This document shows, one piece after another, positions 1 through 10,339 of a DNA stretch of 64,000 bases. The position numbers were made by a program, and so were the translations under genes. How positions within the stretch are numbered: position 1 is the stretch's first letter; each line of letters opens with the position of its first letter. The stretch is from Paenibacillus sp. FSL H8-0548 (GTDB lineage: Bacteria > Bacillota > Bacilli > Paenibacillales > Paenibacillaceae): the NCBI RefSeq assembly GCF_038630985.1, contig NZ_CP152049.1:7245501-7309500 (forward strand). The letters run 5' to 3'. The notes beneath the pieces were generated by a model. That model searched no databases, was not told the origin of the DNA, and saw only the letters and a program-made list of their open reading frames with translations.

Positions 1-436
1 GCGTACGCAATTCGGCTGCTGCTCCAATCTTCATGTTTCGAGCCGCTAGAATCGTGCCGCTGAATACCTCGCGAATGACATAGAGCATCTCGTTCCCCTT
101 CTCGGGTTGGACGCCATCCATGGATAGGATGATTTCACCATTTTGCGCAGTTATTTCTGCCATACATTGTCTGACATAATCGTCGAGACTGGCGGACGAC
201 AGCATTTGATAGCGCTCACTGGTCACGACACCACGTTCGTTTGAAGCGTCTGCAATTTCTTCGCAAGTCCGGTGATGTTTAAAACGCAGTTCGCCGACAA
301 GACTGTGCACGCCATAACTGTAAGAGGAATGTTTCATAGCATGAATTACTTGAAATTGTCCCCTCAGCTTTGTAAGGAGCAGGCAGCCTTCCTTTGCATA
401 ATTATGAATGCTTATAGGAATTATAAGGTCATTCAA
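1..436 (-). pseudogene. Transposase-like protein fragment, cut by window edge
   Basis: An open minus-strand frame runs from a possible TTG start at 436 off the left edge. It reads HSSYSYGVHSLVGELRFKHH near the start and later LSMDGVQPEKGNE and YVIREVFSGTILAARNMK. From memory these resemble transposase-like proteins of Bacillales whose N-terminus is a helix-turn-helix and which carry an MDGVQPEKGNE motif, but I cannot verify the family. The region around GVVTSERYQM looks shorter than in the relatives I recall, so the copy may be internally deleted. It has no recognisable ribosome site. It is divergent from the germination operon that starts at 464. The rest of the gene lies outside the window, so its integrity cannot be judged. 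Confidence 0.45.
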
Positions 437-463
437 TCAATTTTTTTAGAAAGGCGGCTAATT

Positions 464-697
464 ATGCTAGAAAACCTATTTGTGGCAGCTCTGCTGATCA
501 TCGCATTATTGATAAGCGACCTGCAAAACTTTAAACAAGCAGACACAAAGACAAAAGCCGCATATGTGTTATTGCTCTTACCAGCAACCTATTTATCCAT
601 CTTGTTTATCTTCCATCTGTCTTGGCCTAATATCGGTTCGCTGTCCAGATTAATTTATGGCTGGCCCGCCAAACAGTTATTGGCCCTCTTAAAATAA
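464..697 (+). CDS. Small two-TM protein, probable germinant receptor D-type subunit
   Basis: A 77-residue protein. The start at ATG 464 was chosen because AAAGGCGG lies 7 bases upstream; longer in-frame extensions lack a ribosome site and run into the divergent transposase-like fragment. Two hydrophobic segments are visible, about residues 4-20 (LFVAALLIIALLI) and 36-56 (YVLLLLPATYLSILFIFHL), joined by a short charged loop. Small two-TM D subunits accompany some GerA-type receptors in Bacillales, such as GerK of B. subtilis. The position as first gene of a B-A-C germination operon, 26 bases ahead of the B subunit, supports the same role here. The family assignment rests on size, topology and context rather than on a clear sequence signature. 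Confidence 0.6.
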   Translation: MLENLFVAALLIIALLISDLQNFKQADTKTKAAYVLLLLPATYLSILFIFHLSWPNIGSLSRLIYGWPAKQLLALLK

Positions 698-723
698 ATT
701 CTAATGCAGAGTAGGTAATCTAC

Positions 724-1830
724 ATGTCTTCCCAGCACTCAACCATCACGATCACGCAGCTTGCCTGTTTGCTCTCTGCCTATTCCATAGGCTCGGCAAT
801 CGTTTTTATCCCCAACCCGTTAACCGCGGCAGCCGGCAATGATGCATGGTTGTGCGTCATATTCGCTTACGGGTTTGGCATGCTTGTACTTGCTTGCGTA
901 CTCTATTTGCACAGCAAGCATAATAGTCAGAATTTGATTGCTTACTGCCGTGCGCTAATCGGCAATCCGCTTACCCTCCTTGTATCAATACCTATAGTTT
1001 GCATGCTTTTTTTTGCAATAAGCGCCATTAATTCCAGCATAGGCGATTTCTTTACAACGGTGATGATGGACCAAACTCCGCCGTATGTCTTTCATTCTAT
1101 CGGTATGATCCTTGCCGCCTTAACGTCTAGAGCAGGCATTAAGATAGCGGCTAGAATGTTTCTGCTGCTACTGGTCATTTTGATTCTTTTCTCCATAACC
1201 GTTATCTTACTTGCTATTCCAGTCTATCACCCCAGCTACCTACTGCCTTTCTTTGACCATGGCTTTAAACCCGTCACGCATGGCTTCTTTATAGCGGCAG
1301 GTTTCCCGTTTGGTGAGGTTTGCTTATTCTCCATGCTGTTGCCTTTTGTTTCCAGAAGCAGCCAGCAAGAACTGAATAAGAAGCTCTATCTCGCGTTTTC
1401 CTTCACTGGTTTCATGCTGTTTATTTCAACGATCAGCGCAACGATGGCATTTGGTCCAGCTGCCGGTTTTTTTAACTACTCGCTGTACCGCTTAGCTATT
1501 GAAATCCGCATTGCCGAGCTGTTCCAAAGGGTTGAGGCCGTCATTGGAATTGCCCTTATTCTGGGCTCTTACATGAAAGCGACGCTGCTGCTCATGATTC
1601 TGAATTATGTTTTCATCGAGTTGCTCCGTATAAAAGACGATAAGATTCTCCTCTATCCGCTAGCGCTGATCTGTATTTTTTTATCGGCAACGATGTTTAA
1701 AAGCCCTGCTGATTTTCAAGAGCAGGTATATCTGATTTGGCCATTTTCGGTTCTTGCAATTGGCTGTATGCTCATCTTTTCTTTAACTATTATAACTTGG
1801 ATAAAAAATAAAATATCGATAGACAAATGA
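724..1830 (+). CDS. Spore germination protein, GerKB/GerAB-like permease subunit
   Basis: A 368-residue integral membrane protein of the APC-type spore permease family (GerAB/GerKB), of usual length. About ten hydrophobic segments are visible, beginning with ITQLACLLSAYSIGSAIVF. The B subunit sits in the spore inner membrane, and in this family it is thought to form the germinant-binding pocket of the receptor made with the A and C subunits. It is followed after 10 bases by the A subunit and then the C subunit, all on the plus strand, so the operon reads D-B-A-C. The germinant cannot be predicted from the sequence. Expression in the forespore under SigG would be expected from family knowledge; I did not identify a promoter. 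Confidence 0.93.
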   Translation: MSSQHSTITITQLACLLSAYSIGSAIVFIPNPLTAAAGNDAWLCVIFAYGFGMLVLACVLYLHSKHNSQNLIAYCRALIGNPLTLLVSIPIVCMLFFAISAINSSIGDFFTTVMMDQTPPYVFHSIGMILAALTSRAGIKIAARMFLLLLVILILFSITVILLAIPVYHPSYLLPFFDHGFKPVTHGFFIAAGFPFGEVCLFSMLLPFVSRSSQQELNKKLYLAFSFTGFMLFISTISATMAFGPAAGFFNYSLYRLAIEIRIAELFQRVEAVIGIALILGSYMKATLLLMILNYVFIELLRIKDDKILLYPLALICIFLSATMFKSPADFQEQVYLIWPFSVLAIGCMLIFSLTIITWIKNKISIDK

Positions 1831-1840
1831 GGCTGGGACT

Positions 1841-3340
1841 TTGAATGAAGCGATCCGATCAATAAAAAAGCTCAACACGAACCTGACCAATAACCAAAAA
1901 GAAATTGAACAAGTATTTTCCTGCTGCCAGGACGTTAACTTTCAAGATTGGCAATACGGAGCATCATTCCAATACGAAGCACTTTCTATTTACTGTGCTT
2001 CGCTTGCCAGCTATACGACTCATCTGCTTCAGCAAGCTCTGGAACATGTGGCTGCTTACACTTCGGAGAAGTGGGATTCCATTACCCCGGAGAAGCTAGA
2101 GGTATGTATGTCTAGATCCAACACCGCTCTTCAGCCTTTCGTCGTTCTCGATGAATATGACAAAATATTGGAATTTGTTATGAATGGCTATATCGTTATT
2201 CTCTTTGACCAAATCGGCAAAGCATTGGCCTTCGAATCCGGGTCGACAGCACAAAGACAAGTAACCGAACCTGTGAATGAGCCTGCCGTACATGGACCAA
2301 GAGAAGGTACCGTAGAAAATATGGCGACGAATCTAGGCATGATCAGACAGCGCCTGCGCACACCTGACTTTAAGGTGGAGTTTTTGCAGGTGGGCAAGGT
2401 CATTAAGAACAAAATCGGCTTCGGTTACCTGAATCAGGTCGTCAATCCTAGCGTGCTGCTCGAGTTCCGGAAGCGACTAGCAAGCATCGTTGATTATGAA
2501 GTATTAGAAACCTCTTACATTGAGGACTGGATTGAGGAATCCACGCTCACTCCGTTTCCGCAGGTGCGCTACACGGAACGCACAGATTCAGCTACTGCAG
2601 CATTGTTGGATGGAAAAATAATCGTTCTCGTTGAAAATTCCCCTATGATTATGATCTGTCCGGCTCTGCTGGTGGATTTTATGGGAACGGCCGAGGATTA
2701 TTACATACGCTCCGTATTCGCGACATTCATTCGCTTTTTACGTTTGCTGGCTTTTATTATTGCGCTCACTTTACCCAGTATTTATATCGCGCTGTCTACT
2801 TTCCATCCTGAGCTAATTCCGACAGTGCTGCTGCTCGCGATTGTAGACTCGAGGGAAGGAATTCCATTCCCCGCCTTCGTTGAGGCGCTCGTTATGGAAA
2901 TCTCATTTGAGCTCCTTCGAGAGGCTGGAATTCGCTTGCCTCGAACGGTCGGGTCCGCAGTAAGTATCGTTGGTGCTCTCGTAATCGGACAAGCTGCGAT
3001 AATGGCCAAGATCGCATCCCCTTTTATGGTCATCGTTGTTGCCTTAACTGGCATTGCTTCCTTTGCCATACCGCATTACGATATGGCTATTGCCCTTCGG
3101 ATTCTCCGCTTTCCTTATATGATTGCCGCCAGCATGCTTGGTGGTTACGGACTGATGGTCGTGTTTTTGCTGACACTGCTTCATTTAACCTGCCTTCAGC
3201 CGCTAGGCGAGCCTTATTTATCATCGCTAGCTCCATTTAAAATCAGGGATCTCCGCGACATATTCGTCCGAGTTCCACTGAAAACCATGTTGAAATCTCC
3301 TAGAAATCGCAGATTGCATCGTTCCGGAAACAAGGGATAA
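1841..3340 (+). CDS. Spore germination protein, GerKA/GerAA-like subunit
   Basis: A 499-residue GerA-family A subunit starting at TTG 1841 (GAGGCTGG upstream). The N-terminal soluble half (to about residue 295) carries the family signature at about 148-155 as GPREGTVE, where GPRDGFVE is usual. The C-terminal half has several TM segments (FLRLLAFIIALTLPSIYIAL onward) and the conserved VEALVMEISFELLREAG and IRLPRTVGSAVSIVGALVIG stretches. In the inner spore membrane A subunits oligomerise and act as part of the ion-release channel of germinant receptors. It lies between the B and C subunits in one operon. Length and motifs are intact, so I expect it to be functional. Confidence 0.94.
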   Translation: MNEAIRSIKKLNTNLTNNQKEIEQVFSCCQDVNFQDWQYGASFQYEALSIYCASLASYTTHLLQQALEHVAAYTSEKWDSITPEKLEVCMSRSNTALQPFVVLDEYDKILEFVMNGYIVILFDQIGKALAFESGSTAQRQVTEPVNEPAVHGPREGTVENMATNLGMIRQRLRTPDFKVEFLQVGKVIKNKIGFGYLNQVVNPSVLLEFRKRLASIVDYEVLETSYIEDWIEESTLTPFPQVRYTERTDSATAALLDGKIIVLVENSPMIMICPALLVDFMGTAEDYYIRSVFATFIRFLRLLAFIIALTLPSIYIALSTFHPELIPTVLLLAIVDSREGIPFPAFVEALVMEISFELLREAGIRLPRTVGSAVSIVGALVIGQAAIMAKIASPFMVIVVALTGIASFAIPHYDMAIALRILRFPYMIAASMLGGYGLMVVFLLTLLHLTCLQPLGEPYLSSLAPFKIRDLRDIFVRVPLKTMLKSPRNRRLHRSGNKG

Positions 3341-3361
3341 TTCATGAAAGGAGGCTGACTG

Positions 3362-4534
3362 ATGAGAACCCTTCATGTGCTCGTCATGCTTTTCCTAGTG
3401 TTTCCTATATTGAGTGGCTGCTGGGACAGGCTGGAGCTCAACGATTGGGCGTTTGTACAAGCAGCAGGCATCGATCTTACCGACGACGGACGAATCCGGC
3501 TGACGACTCAAATCTACAAGCCAGGCGGAACGCAAGCTCAGGAACTTTCTCCAGGAAAGAGCTCCTCCTTCTTCAATATAACAAGTGAGAGCTCCACAGT
3601 GTTTGGCGCTTCGCTTCGCATAGACAACGAGCTTGGCCGAAAGCTGCAATGGAGCCATATGGAAGCTTTATTAGTAGGTGAGAACTTCTCCAGAAAAAGA
3701 AACATTGGAGACGTGCTTGATTTTTTCTCCCGCTCCAATGAACCAAAGAGCTCCATATCTATCATCATCACAAAAGGCGATGCCTATAACTACTTATCGA
3801 AACTGCCTTTCATAGATAACAATGCCGGGCAGCAGCTCTCCTCCAGCATCAAAACAACCGAAGAGCAATCCGGTTTATCAAATAGCGTATCCTTAACGGA
3901 TCTGAGTATTTACGCCAAGCAGCCAAGCGCTACTTTTCTAATGCCTCTCGTTTATTCTACAGCTGATCAGATGCTGCCGCCTTCGAATACGACGGCAATA
4001 TTCCGTTTTCCCGAGGGAAAGCTTCTTCGGATCGTGCCCAGCAGTAAATCTCCCTATTTGCTGATGCTTAGAAATCAATTTCGCAGCGGCATAATCAACA
4101 TCCCTTGCCCAAACAATAAAACGGGAGGCTTTAGTAGTGAATCCTTCAAGATCCTTAGATTGGAAACCAATCTCTCGCCTCGAATCATTAACGGGAATGT
4201 GACACTGGATATAAAGGTATTCGCATCAGGAAGCGTAATGGAATTAACATGCTCGCAGCTTACTACTGGAGAGGAAACCAATCGCTTTACTGAGCAGGTT
4301 GAGCGGATTCTAAAGAAGAAACTTGAAGAAACGATGCGATTTATCTTGGCGGAGAAAACCGATGTCATTGATGTAAGCGCAAGGCTTCATCGTTACCATA
4401 ATAGACTATGGAAGAAGTGGGAGCAGGATTGGCCCGAGCGCTTCAGCAAAAGCAATTTCACCATTGAAACAGATGTCCAGCTTATCCATACCGGAATTGA
4501 TTCCGGACAACCTTTCACCTCCTCACTCCAATAG
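3362..4534 (+). CDS. Spore germination lipoprotein, Ger(x)C family (GerKC-like)
   Basis: A 390-residue Ger(x)C-family lipoprotein. The N-terminus MRTLHVLVMLFLVFPILSGC is a signal peptide ending in a lipobox (LSGC, Cys at about residue 20), followed by the family-typical CWDRLELND. A strong GAAAGGAGG ribosome site lies about 8 bases before ATG 3362. The C subunit is lipid-anchored on the outer face of the inner spore membrane and completes the A-B-C receptor. It is the last gene of the operon. No clear terminator follows; the next 500 bases hold only degenerate sequence. Confidence 0.93.
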   Translation: MRTLHVLVMLFLVFPILSGCWDRLELNDWAFVQAAGIDLTDDGRIRLTTQIYKPGGTQAQELSPGKSSSFFNITSESSTVFGASLRIDNELGRKLQWSHMEALLVGENFSRKRNIGDVLDFFSRSNEPKSSISIIITKGDAYNYLSKLPFIDNNAGQQLSSSIKTTEEQSGLSNSVSLTDLSIYAKQPSATFLMPLVYSTADQMLPPSNTTAIFRFPEGKLLRIVPSSKSPYLLMLRNQFRSGIINIPCPNNKTGGFSSESFKILRLETNLSPRIINGNVTLDIKVFASGSVMELTCSQLTTGEETNRFTEQVERILKKKLEETMRFILAEKTDVIDVSARLHRYHNRLWKKWEQDWPERFSKSNFTIETDVQLIHTGIDSGQPFTSSLQ

Positions 4535-5040
4535 CGCTCCAATCATAAGTAGCCTAAAAAAGCCCTCTTTGGTAAACCAATGTCATTAAGTTAAGGTGCA
4601 GGGCCAAAAATGAAGAAAAAGAGCAGGTTATCTGGATCAAAACAGAAATCAGTGCTTGACGACTGGAGATTAGTGAGAAAATAGGAACTTACGAAATTCC
4701 CCCTCTAATAGAAGATTACATGGAGGAAAATGAGCTGATTAGAATCGCGTATCGGGAATCTGAGCTTGGAGTAACTTCCTTCTGAAGGCTAACGGACCGA
4801 GATGACCTTATTGAGGGAGAGTCATAGCAATTCAACCCCAAACAGGGTGACCCCACCATTCGGGACGTTTGCGCACCGAAATCTCCCATGGACCGTTATC
4901 CACCCGGTAACGGAACTCCGATGAATATGCGCGATACGAAGGGCACCAGCCAAAAAGTATATTTCTCAGACTCTGCCGTTAGGAATGGAATGCAGTTCTC
5001 TGCCATGAAGAGGATGTGGTTCATGATCCCGACAAAATGG
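4535..5040. other. Intergenic region with a possible degenerate gene remnant
   Basis: No intact gene is seen. Around 4660-4785 on the plus strand a short open stretch reads EIPPLIEDYMEENELIRIAY followed by RESELGVTSF and a stop, and is preceded directly by an in-frame stop, which looks like the tail of a decayed coding sequence of unknown family. The remainder to 5040 shows no ribosome site followed by a credible reading frame. Confidence 0.4.
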
Positions 5041-5073
5041 GCCGTCCCTAAGTCGATTGACTTTGGGGACGGC
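5041..5073 (-). terminator. Hairpin terminator of the SLH-anchored lyase gene
   Basis: The inverted repeat GCCGTCCC / GGGGACGGC with additional inner pairing (AAGTC / GACTT) lies 25 bases beyond the stop codon of the minus-strand lyase gene. The tract after the stem is only moderately T-rich, so it may act in either direction. Confidence 0.7.
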
Positions 5074-5098
5074 TTCATTTGTTACAGATATAGCTGTC

Positions 5099-8000
5099 TT
5101 ACAGATCCAGACCAAGATCGAGTACAATGTTCAGCATCCGCATGATGATCGCCACCGACTGATCGCGGGTAGCGGTATCGTTTGGTGCAAACTTACCGGC
5201 GCCGACACCGTTCAAGATGCCTGCTCGGCTAAGCTGATCGATATGGTCTGCAGCCCAATGACCGCTGAGATCGGAGAACTTCGATGCTCCGTTAGCCGTG
5301 CTCATATTCAGCACACGAGCTAAGATTGCAGCCATCTCGGCGCGAGAGATCTCTTGGTCAGGATTGAACGTGCCATTGCCTGTACCATACACGATACCTG
5401 CACGATGCAATGCTCTGATAAGGACATCTGCCCAGTGTCCATCCGTGTCAGAGAAGGAACCGTCCTCTCCTGTCGTATCAATACCTAAAGTACGAACGAT
5501 CATCGCAACGAATTCAGCTCGTGTTACACTATCCGAACCTTTGAACTGACCGTTAGGAACGCCTTCGACAATACCAATCTGCGATGCATATTGGATTGCT
5601 TTAGCAGCCCAATGCTTCTCTGGTACGTCGGGGAAGTTAACCGACGGATTCGCTTGCAGCGTTCGCTGTACATTAGCCTTTGTCCACTCTGCGCTCGCGA
5701 TCGCACTGTTCAGTACAGGCTTCTCCGGAGTTGGCGTCTGCGTTGCGGAGTCAGGATCCGTCGGGGTTACCGGATTCGTTGTTGGATCATTCGTCTGCTG
5801 CGTCGTCACATTGATCTTCAGTTCCACAGGCTCACCTGCGCTGAACACGAAGGCTAGGACGTCACCATTCGATAGCGTTGCCAAGTAGCTCCTTTTAATC
5901 GTAACCACTTGCTTGCCATCCGAAGTTGCAGCAGCAAGGCTGTAGTCGTTGTCAGCAAGAGCAGTATCGCCCTTCTTGATTCCCGTGAGCGTGTTGCCGT
6001 TTAATGTCACCGTCACCATGATGTCATTACTAGCATTCCTATAGAACGTTGCCGTTGCTGCCGAGAGCGTAGCATTCTCCGTTGACGCATCAGTATAGTA
6101 GATGTTCGGCACAGGAAGCTGCAGAGCCTGAACTTCATCACGTATGTCTTCGCCCAGATAGAAGCTCAAGTGCTCCGGCTGGTTGTACATAGCGTTCTGC
6201 GAGTTCGCCGCCAAACGATACTGCGGATCATGCATTAGGGTGTAAATCACATTGTCCGTCGGAATATCCGTAGTGTAGATTCTTAAAGAATTATTGTCGC
6301 TAGTACGAACAAGAATCTCATCACGCCAGTCTCCGAAGATATCGGCGATAAGACTTGGATTTGCTTTGGTTCCGTTGTTGGAATAGGTTCCGGTCAAAGT
6401 CTGAAGCGTTGCAAGCTCGCTTTCCCCAGTTGCCACATCATAATTAAACTTTGTGATGGATGGCCCACCTGTTGTGGTCAGATTATCCGGCCCGTCGAAG
6501 AACTCGCTAAGCAGGTCTCCGTCCCAATACAGGATGAAGTTAACAGGAGCCTTGTTAGCTGAGCCAATGCCTCCGACTTCGGTTGTAATAACCTCGCCGC
6601 TCACTATGTTGTACATAGGCGTCTCAATTGCCCAAACCTCGAAGCCCGGCAAAGGAGTTATATTGGCCGCAACGCCGCGCCCAACATCGCCTAGGTTTGC
6701 CGAATACGTCCATACAGGCTCTCCTGTGGAACCGCGAACCAAGGTTACATTGTTCGGAGGTCCAGCTTCATGTGGCTGGAAAACATAGATTTCGTTACTG
6801 CCAGGAATCATGGCACCTACGTGCAGCGCATCGCCGTGGCCCGCAACTACTGTACCATTGATTCCATTGGAGCTCCACAAGATCGTTCCGTCATGGTCTA
6901 AAGTGATGGCACCAAGCACAACCTCGCTGTAACCGTCAAAATCCACATCGGCAACCTTCAAATTATGATTGCCCTGATTACTACCGGCGTTCCAATCCGC
7001 TAGCTTAAACGTCCAAACTTTCACAATTTCACTGTCTATAAACTGATAGGCAGCTACAAAATGCGGGCCGTAGTGACCACGTACCTCAATAACCGTAGGA
7101 TAAGGCTCTGCGCCATTCACGCCATTCTTCGGCATATAGGCTACCGCGCCATTAAAGCGGTCGCTGCGGTTATTGTTGTTGTCGCCCCAGTTGGGGGTTA
7201 TGTTGTACTGCGCAAAATAATTGACCGTATTAACCGGCTGTCCTGTTTCTCCGTTAAATACTGTAAATGTTTCCGGGCCGGACGCAACTCTGCCAAGCGC
7301 CGTATTGTTGACCTGGTTATCATTTGCCGGGTTTTGAAGGCCGCCTACCCATACCGCTTCAGGGTCGCCCAATACCCAAGCCGGAGTGTCTGTTAGGTCA
7401 TCGATTGTACCATCCGCTTTAGGAAGATAACCCCTAGTTCCGTCGGCTGTCTTAATCGAGAACTCTGCTTTTCCATCCTGATCCAGATCATAGAAGTTGA
7501 ACGCACTGTGATGCGCGCTGGATACGATATTGATACCCAGATTGATTCGCCACAACAGCTTACCTTCAAGGGTATAGGCGTCGAATATCGTCTCGCCAGT
7601 ATGTCTGTTAGCAAGACCCGGGTCTTGCGCCTGAGACGGATACCATTTCACAAGAATTTCATACTGTCCATCACCGTTAACATCCGCCACGGAGGTGTCG
7701 TTAGCTGTGTAGGTAATCGGATCCGCATTGGATGTCGCGCCGTAAGCAAGCGCCGGGTTTGGACGATCCGCCGGTCTCTGCATGGGAATGTCAATATAAT
7801 TATTGGCCCATGCAGTTGCAGGTTTGCTTGTTTCGCCGGTACTTACAGTCTCTACCACGTAAATATCTCCGGTATTACCGTCTGCGTCAACATAATCTAG
7901 CGTAGCAACCGGTGACGTATTGACCCTATCGCCGTTTCTGTACACGTTAAATGTTAAACCCTTGTTATATTCCGAAGCGAGCAATCGCCACGTTACAAGT

Positions 8001-10264
8001 ATGCCTTGTCCGCTATTTTCCGGAACGGCTACTACTCCTCTGTCCAACCACTCCATTGAGAACGGCTTGGAAGTAATTTTGTCTCCATGTCGGTTCTCGA
8101 TGTAAAGCTTCGCCTTTACTCCCATTCTGTTGACCGCTACGTCAGGAACACTCGTAAGCGTTCCGACATAGGAGAATACGCCCTGCTTATTCGGGTCATA
8201 CACCAACTCCGCGGCTGTTGTAGACCATGGGACTTCTGTTAATTCCCAGGTTACGCCTACCGATTCAGTAGTGCCGCCCGCCACTTTAACGTTAACGGTT
8301 GCCGGCAGGTTAAGCCCTGCCTCGTCAGTCAATTGCCCGATGTAGACAGTCTTAAACCAGCTCTGCCATGTATTGTTGTCCGCTGTTGCGGGGCGCTCCG
8401 ACAAGAAGTCATAGGGTAGCACTTCTGATATCGTGTCCGGTGAAAGCGGCTTTGTAAAGAAGTAAAAGTTATCAACGCCATTATCTACAACGTTGACGTT
8501 ATTGCCTGCCGCGCGTTCGCCAGTGAGAACGAACGAGCTTATTTGGATTCCCTCAAAAGGAATCGTCAGCACGGAAGGCTCCGCCTCGGCATCATCCCTC
8601 GGAACAAGGGAAACCGTAGCGATCATCGTATCAAAATCAAACTCTACACCTACCGTATACCATATATTAACCTCGTTATATGTAAACGCATGGTAACGGT
8701 CATTGCTCCAAAAATAAGCAGGATCAGTGCCGGTCGGACCTGGTAAAGCCCCTGCAAACGCGCCTATTGTCCTTGCGCCGTTATAGGTGCCTGTTCTTAA
8801 ACTAAGCAGAACACTCGCTCCATCCTGGAAGCTTAAGTTAAACGTATTTTGCGCGGTGGTAACTGCTGGAACCTTCCAGTCAAAATTAGCATATACCTTA
8901 CTGCCGAAAACAGCCTGTGGCAGATCTCCCTTACCGCCGCGGTTGCCTGAACCGGATGCGTCAAATCTGAAATAATTATTGACTTGAGGAGCGTCTTCCC
9001 TGGCAAGCGTATGGTAGCTCCCGCCAGCGAATATCCATAGCGGGGTTGCATCATCACCGTCAAAATTGCTCCCGAACTCCTGCGTGTACCCTTCCGCTAA
9101 TAGGGCGGAAAAGTCCGGAGTTGGTTCAGTAATCGGCGGAATATATTGCACATTGATCGACACGCTGCCCGTAATGGAACCATCCATATTGGACACAGCC
9201 GTAAGAGTGGCCACGCCTGCACCAACCCCGGTAACCGTCACGCTGCTATCTTCGTTTACAGCTATAGTAGCAATGCTCTCGTCGCTGATTGACCAGGTGA
9301 ACGTCCTGTCGCTTGCATTAACTGGCAATACAACCGCGCTGAATGTCGCTGAATGCTTATCCGCAAGCGAACCTTCTCCATATTCTAAATTAGCGGAAGT
9401 TGGGGATAGCGTTATTTCACTTGGGTTTATAATCGGTTTAACATCGCCGGACGAAGCAGCCTTGAATTGGATATTATCAACGCGCATGCCATAGGTGTCT
9501 TCATCCCAATCAACACCCGCAACCGCGTTAAACCTGGCCCAGTTCTGTCCGTTTGCCCGGCTTGCGCCTATACTCAGGCTGGTCAGCTTACCGGAGTCTA
9601 TTGCTATTGGCTGTGGCGTGGTGTATGCCCTTGAACCGCCGTCGGTAACGCTGATTAACGCCTCCTGTGCCAGAAGATCAACGTTAATGATAACCGAAAG
9701 CTTGGTCAAGCGCGGCACACCTGTCAGCGCAGTAGTGGCGGTTCCTGTTGCCGGAACGTTGCTGGCGGCCATATTTCCTGTGTAATACGAGATGGTCGCC
9801 GGTGAGTTTGCATTCGTTCCGCCTCCTGCAGTTCGAAGCGTTACGACTTGGTCCGCACCGTTGTTAAGGCGGACATCAAGCGAGTTTGCGCTAGGTCTGG
9901 TAATATCAACCCACCAGTCAAAGGTTACTTCAACCTGATCTTTGCCGGTAAGGTCATATTCTCCGCTATCAAGGGGAAGGGTCCACCAATAACTTGCTCC
10001 ACCGCTGGATGGAGGTTGAACGCGAAGTGCTTTCGATTCAAAATTCGCTACCGTAACTGATCCAGGACCAGTGGTTCCAGGAGCGTCGGTTACTATCCCC
10101 GCTAAATCGCCATCCTCAAAATCCAATACATCGCCTACTTGTGTCAAAGCGATAGGCGTGGTACTGCCGGCTTCTTCCGCCCCCAAAACCACCGAGGGCA
10201 TAAGCATAAATACCATGGAAACGGTGAGCAGTACAGACATGTACTTCTTAAGCCTTCTTTTCAT
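5099..10264 (-). CDS. SLH-anchored rhamnogalacturonan lyase-like multidomain protein (PL11-type)
   Basis: A 1721-residue secreted protein. Approximate domain order: signal peptide 1-29; a beta-rich, possibly carbohydrate-binding module 30-275; a BIG2-like Ig domain 283-375 (ITLSPTSANLEYGEG); a second beta-rich module 385-605; an Ig-like domain about 640-735; a polysaccharide lyase family 11-like core about 740-1375, seen from GILVTWRLLASEYNKGLTFN, ADVNGDGQYEILVKWYPS, DLDQDGKAEFSIKTADGT and PQYRLAANSQNAMYNQPEH; an X2-like module 1388-1480; and three SLH repeats 1541-1721 with the TRAE/SRAE motifs. PL11 enzymes such as YesW cleave the rhamnogalacturonan I backbone of pectin. The SLH repeats should hold it on the cell wall. 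AGAGGAGCG precedes ATG 10264. It stands alone, with no transport or regulatory pectin genes beside it. A candidate cre site lies upstream. Confidence 0.9.
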   Translation of the reverse strand: MKRRLKKYMSVLLTVSMVFMLMPSVVLGAEEAGSTTPIALTQVGDVLDFEDGDLAGIVTDAPGTTGPGSVTVANFESKALRVQPPSSGGASYWWTLPLDSGEYDLTGKDQVEVTFDWWVDITRPSANSLDVRLNNGADQVVTLRTAGGGTNANSPATISYYTGNMAASNVPATGTATTALTGVPRLTKLSVIINVDLLAQEALISVTDGGSRAYTTPQPIAIDSGKLTSLSIGASRANGQNWARFNAVAGVDWDEDTYGMRVDNIQFKAASSGDVKPIINPSEITLSPTSANLEYGEGSLADKHSATFSAVVLPVNASDRTFTWSISDESIATIAVNEDSSVTVTGVGAGVATLTAVSNMDGSITGSVSINVQYIPPITEPTPDFSALLAEGYTQEFGSNFDGDDATPLWIFAGGSYHTLAREDAPQVNNYFRFDASGSGNRGGKGDLPQAVFGSKVYANFDWKVPAVTTAQNTFNLSFQDGASVLLSLRTGTYNGARTIGAFAGALPGPTGTDPAYFWSNDRYHAFTYNEVNIWYTVGVEFDFDTMIATVSLVPRDDAEAEPSVLTIPFEGIQISSFVLTGERAAGNNVNVVDNGVDNFYFFTKPLSPDTISEVLPYDFLSERPATADNNTWQSWFKTVYIGQLTDEAGLNLPATVNVKVAGGTTESVGVTWELTEVPWSTTAAELVYDPNKQGVFSYVGTLTSVPDVAVNRMGVKAKLYIENRHGDKITSKPFSMEWLDRGVVAVPENSGQGILVTWRLLASEYNKGLTFNVYRNGDRVNTSPVATLDYVDADGNTGDIYVVETVSTGETSKPATAWANNYIDIPMQRPADRPNPALAYGATSNADPITYTANDTSVADVNGDGQYEILVKWYPSQAQDPGLANRHTGETIFDAYTLEGKLLWRINLGINIVSSAHHSAFNFYDLDQDGKAEFSIKTADGTRGYLPKADGTIDDLTDTPAWVLGDPEAVWVGGLQNPANDNQVNNTALGRVASGPETFTVFNGETGQPVNTVNYFAQYNITPNWGDNNNNRSDRFNGAVAYMPKNGVNGAEPYPTVIEVRGHYGPHFVAAYQFIDSEIVKVWTFKLADWNAGSNQGNHNLKVADVDFDGYSEVVLGAITLDHDGTILWSSNGINGTVVAGHGDALHVGAMIPGSNEIYVFQPHEAGPPNNVTLVRGSTGEPVWTYSANLGDVGRGVAANITPLPGFEVWAIETPMYNIVSGEVITTEVGGIGSANKAPVNFILYWDGDLLSEFFDGPDNLTTTGGPSITKFNYDVATGESELATLQTLTGTYSNNGTKANPSLIADIFGDWRDEILVRTSDNNSLRIYTTDIPTDNVIYTLMHDPQYRLAANSQNAMYNQPEHLSFYLGEDIRDEVQALQLPVPNIYYTDASTENATLSAATATFYRNASNDIMVTVTLNGNTLTGIKKGDTALADNDYSLAAATSDGKQVVTIKRSYLATLSNGDVLAFVFSAGEPVELKINVTTQQTNDPTTNPVTPTDPDSATQTPTPEKPVLNSAIASAEWTKANVQRTLQANPSVNFPDVPEKHWAAKAIQYASQIGIVEGVPNGQFKGSDSVTRAEFVAMIVRTLGIDTTGEDGSFSDTDGHWADVLIRALHRAGIVYGTGNGTFNPDQEISRAEMAAILARVLNMSTANGASKFSDLSGHWAADHIDQLSRAGILNGVGAGKFAPNDTATRDQSVAIIMRMLNIVLDLGLDL

Positions 10265-10339
10265 TTACTTCGCTCCTCTTAGTAATGCATATAGTTACCA
10301 GTTCGGCCGCAGAAAGCTATTCTCCGTTTTCCCTGCGAT

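Noticed and set aside
272..463. Longer N-terminus for the small germination-operon protein
   Set aside because: The extension has no ribosome site and overlaps the divergent transposase-like frame; the AAAGGCGG site supports ATG 464.
7061..9785. Several plus-strand open frames inside the lyase gene
   Set aside because: They lie antisense to a continuous, domain-rich gene, lack ribosome sites and read as low-complexity shadows.
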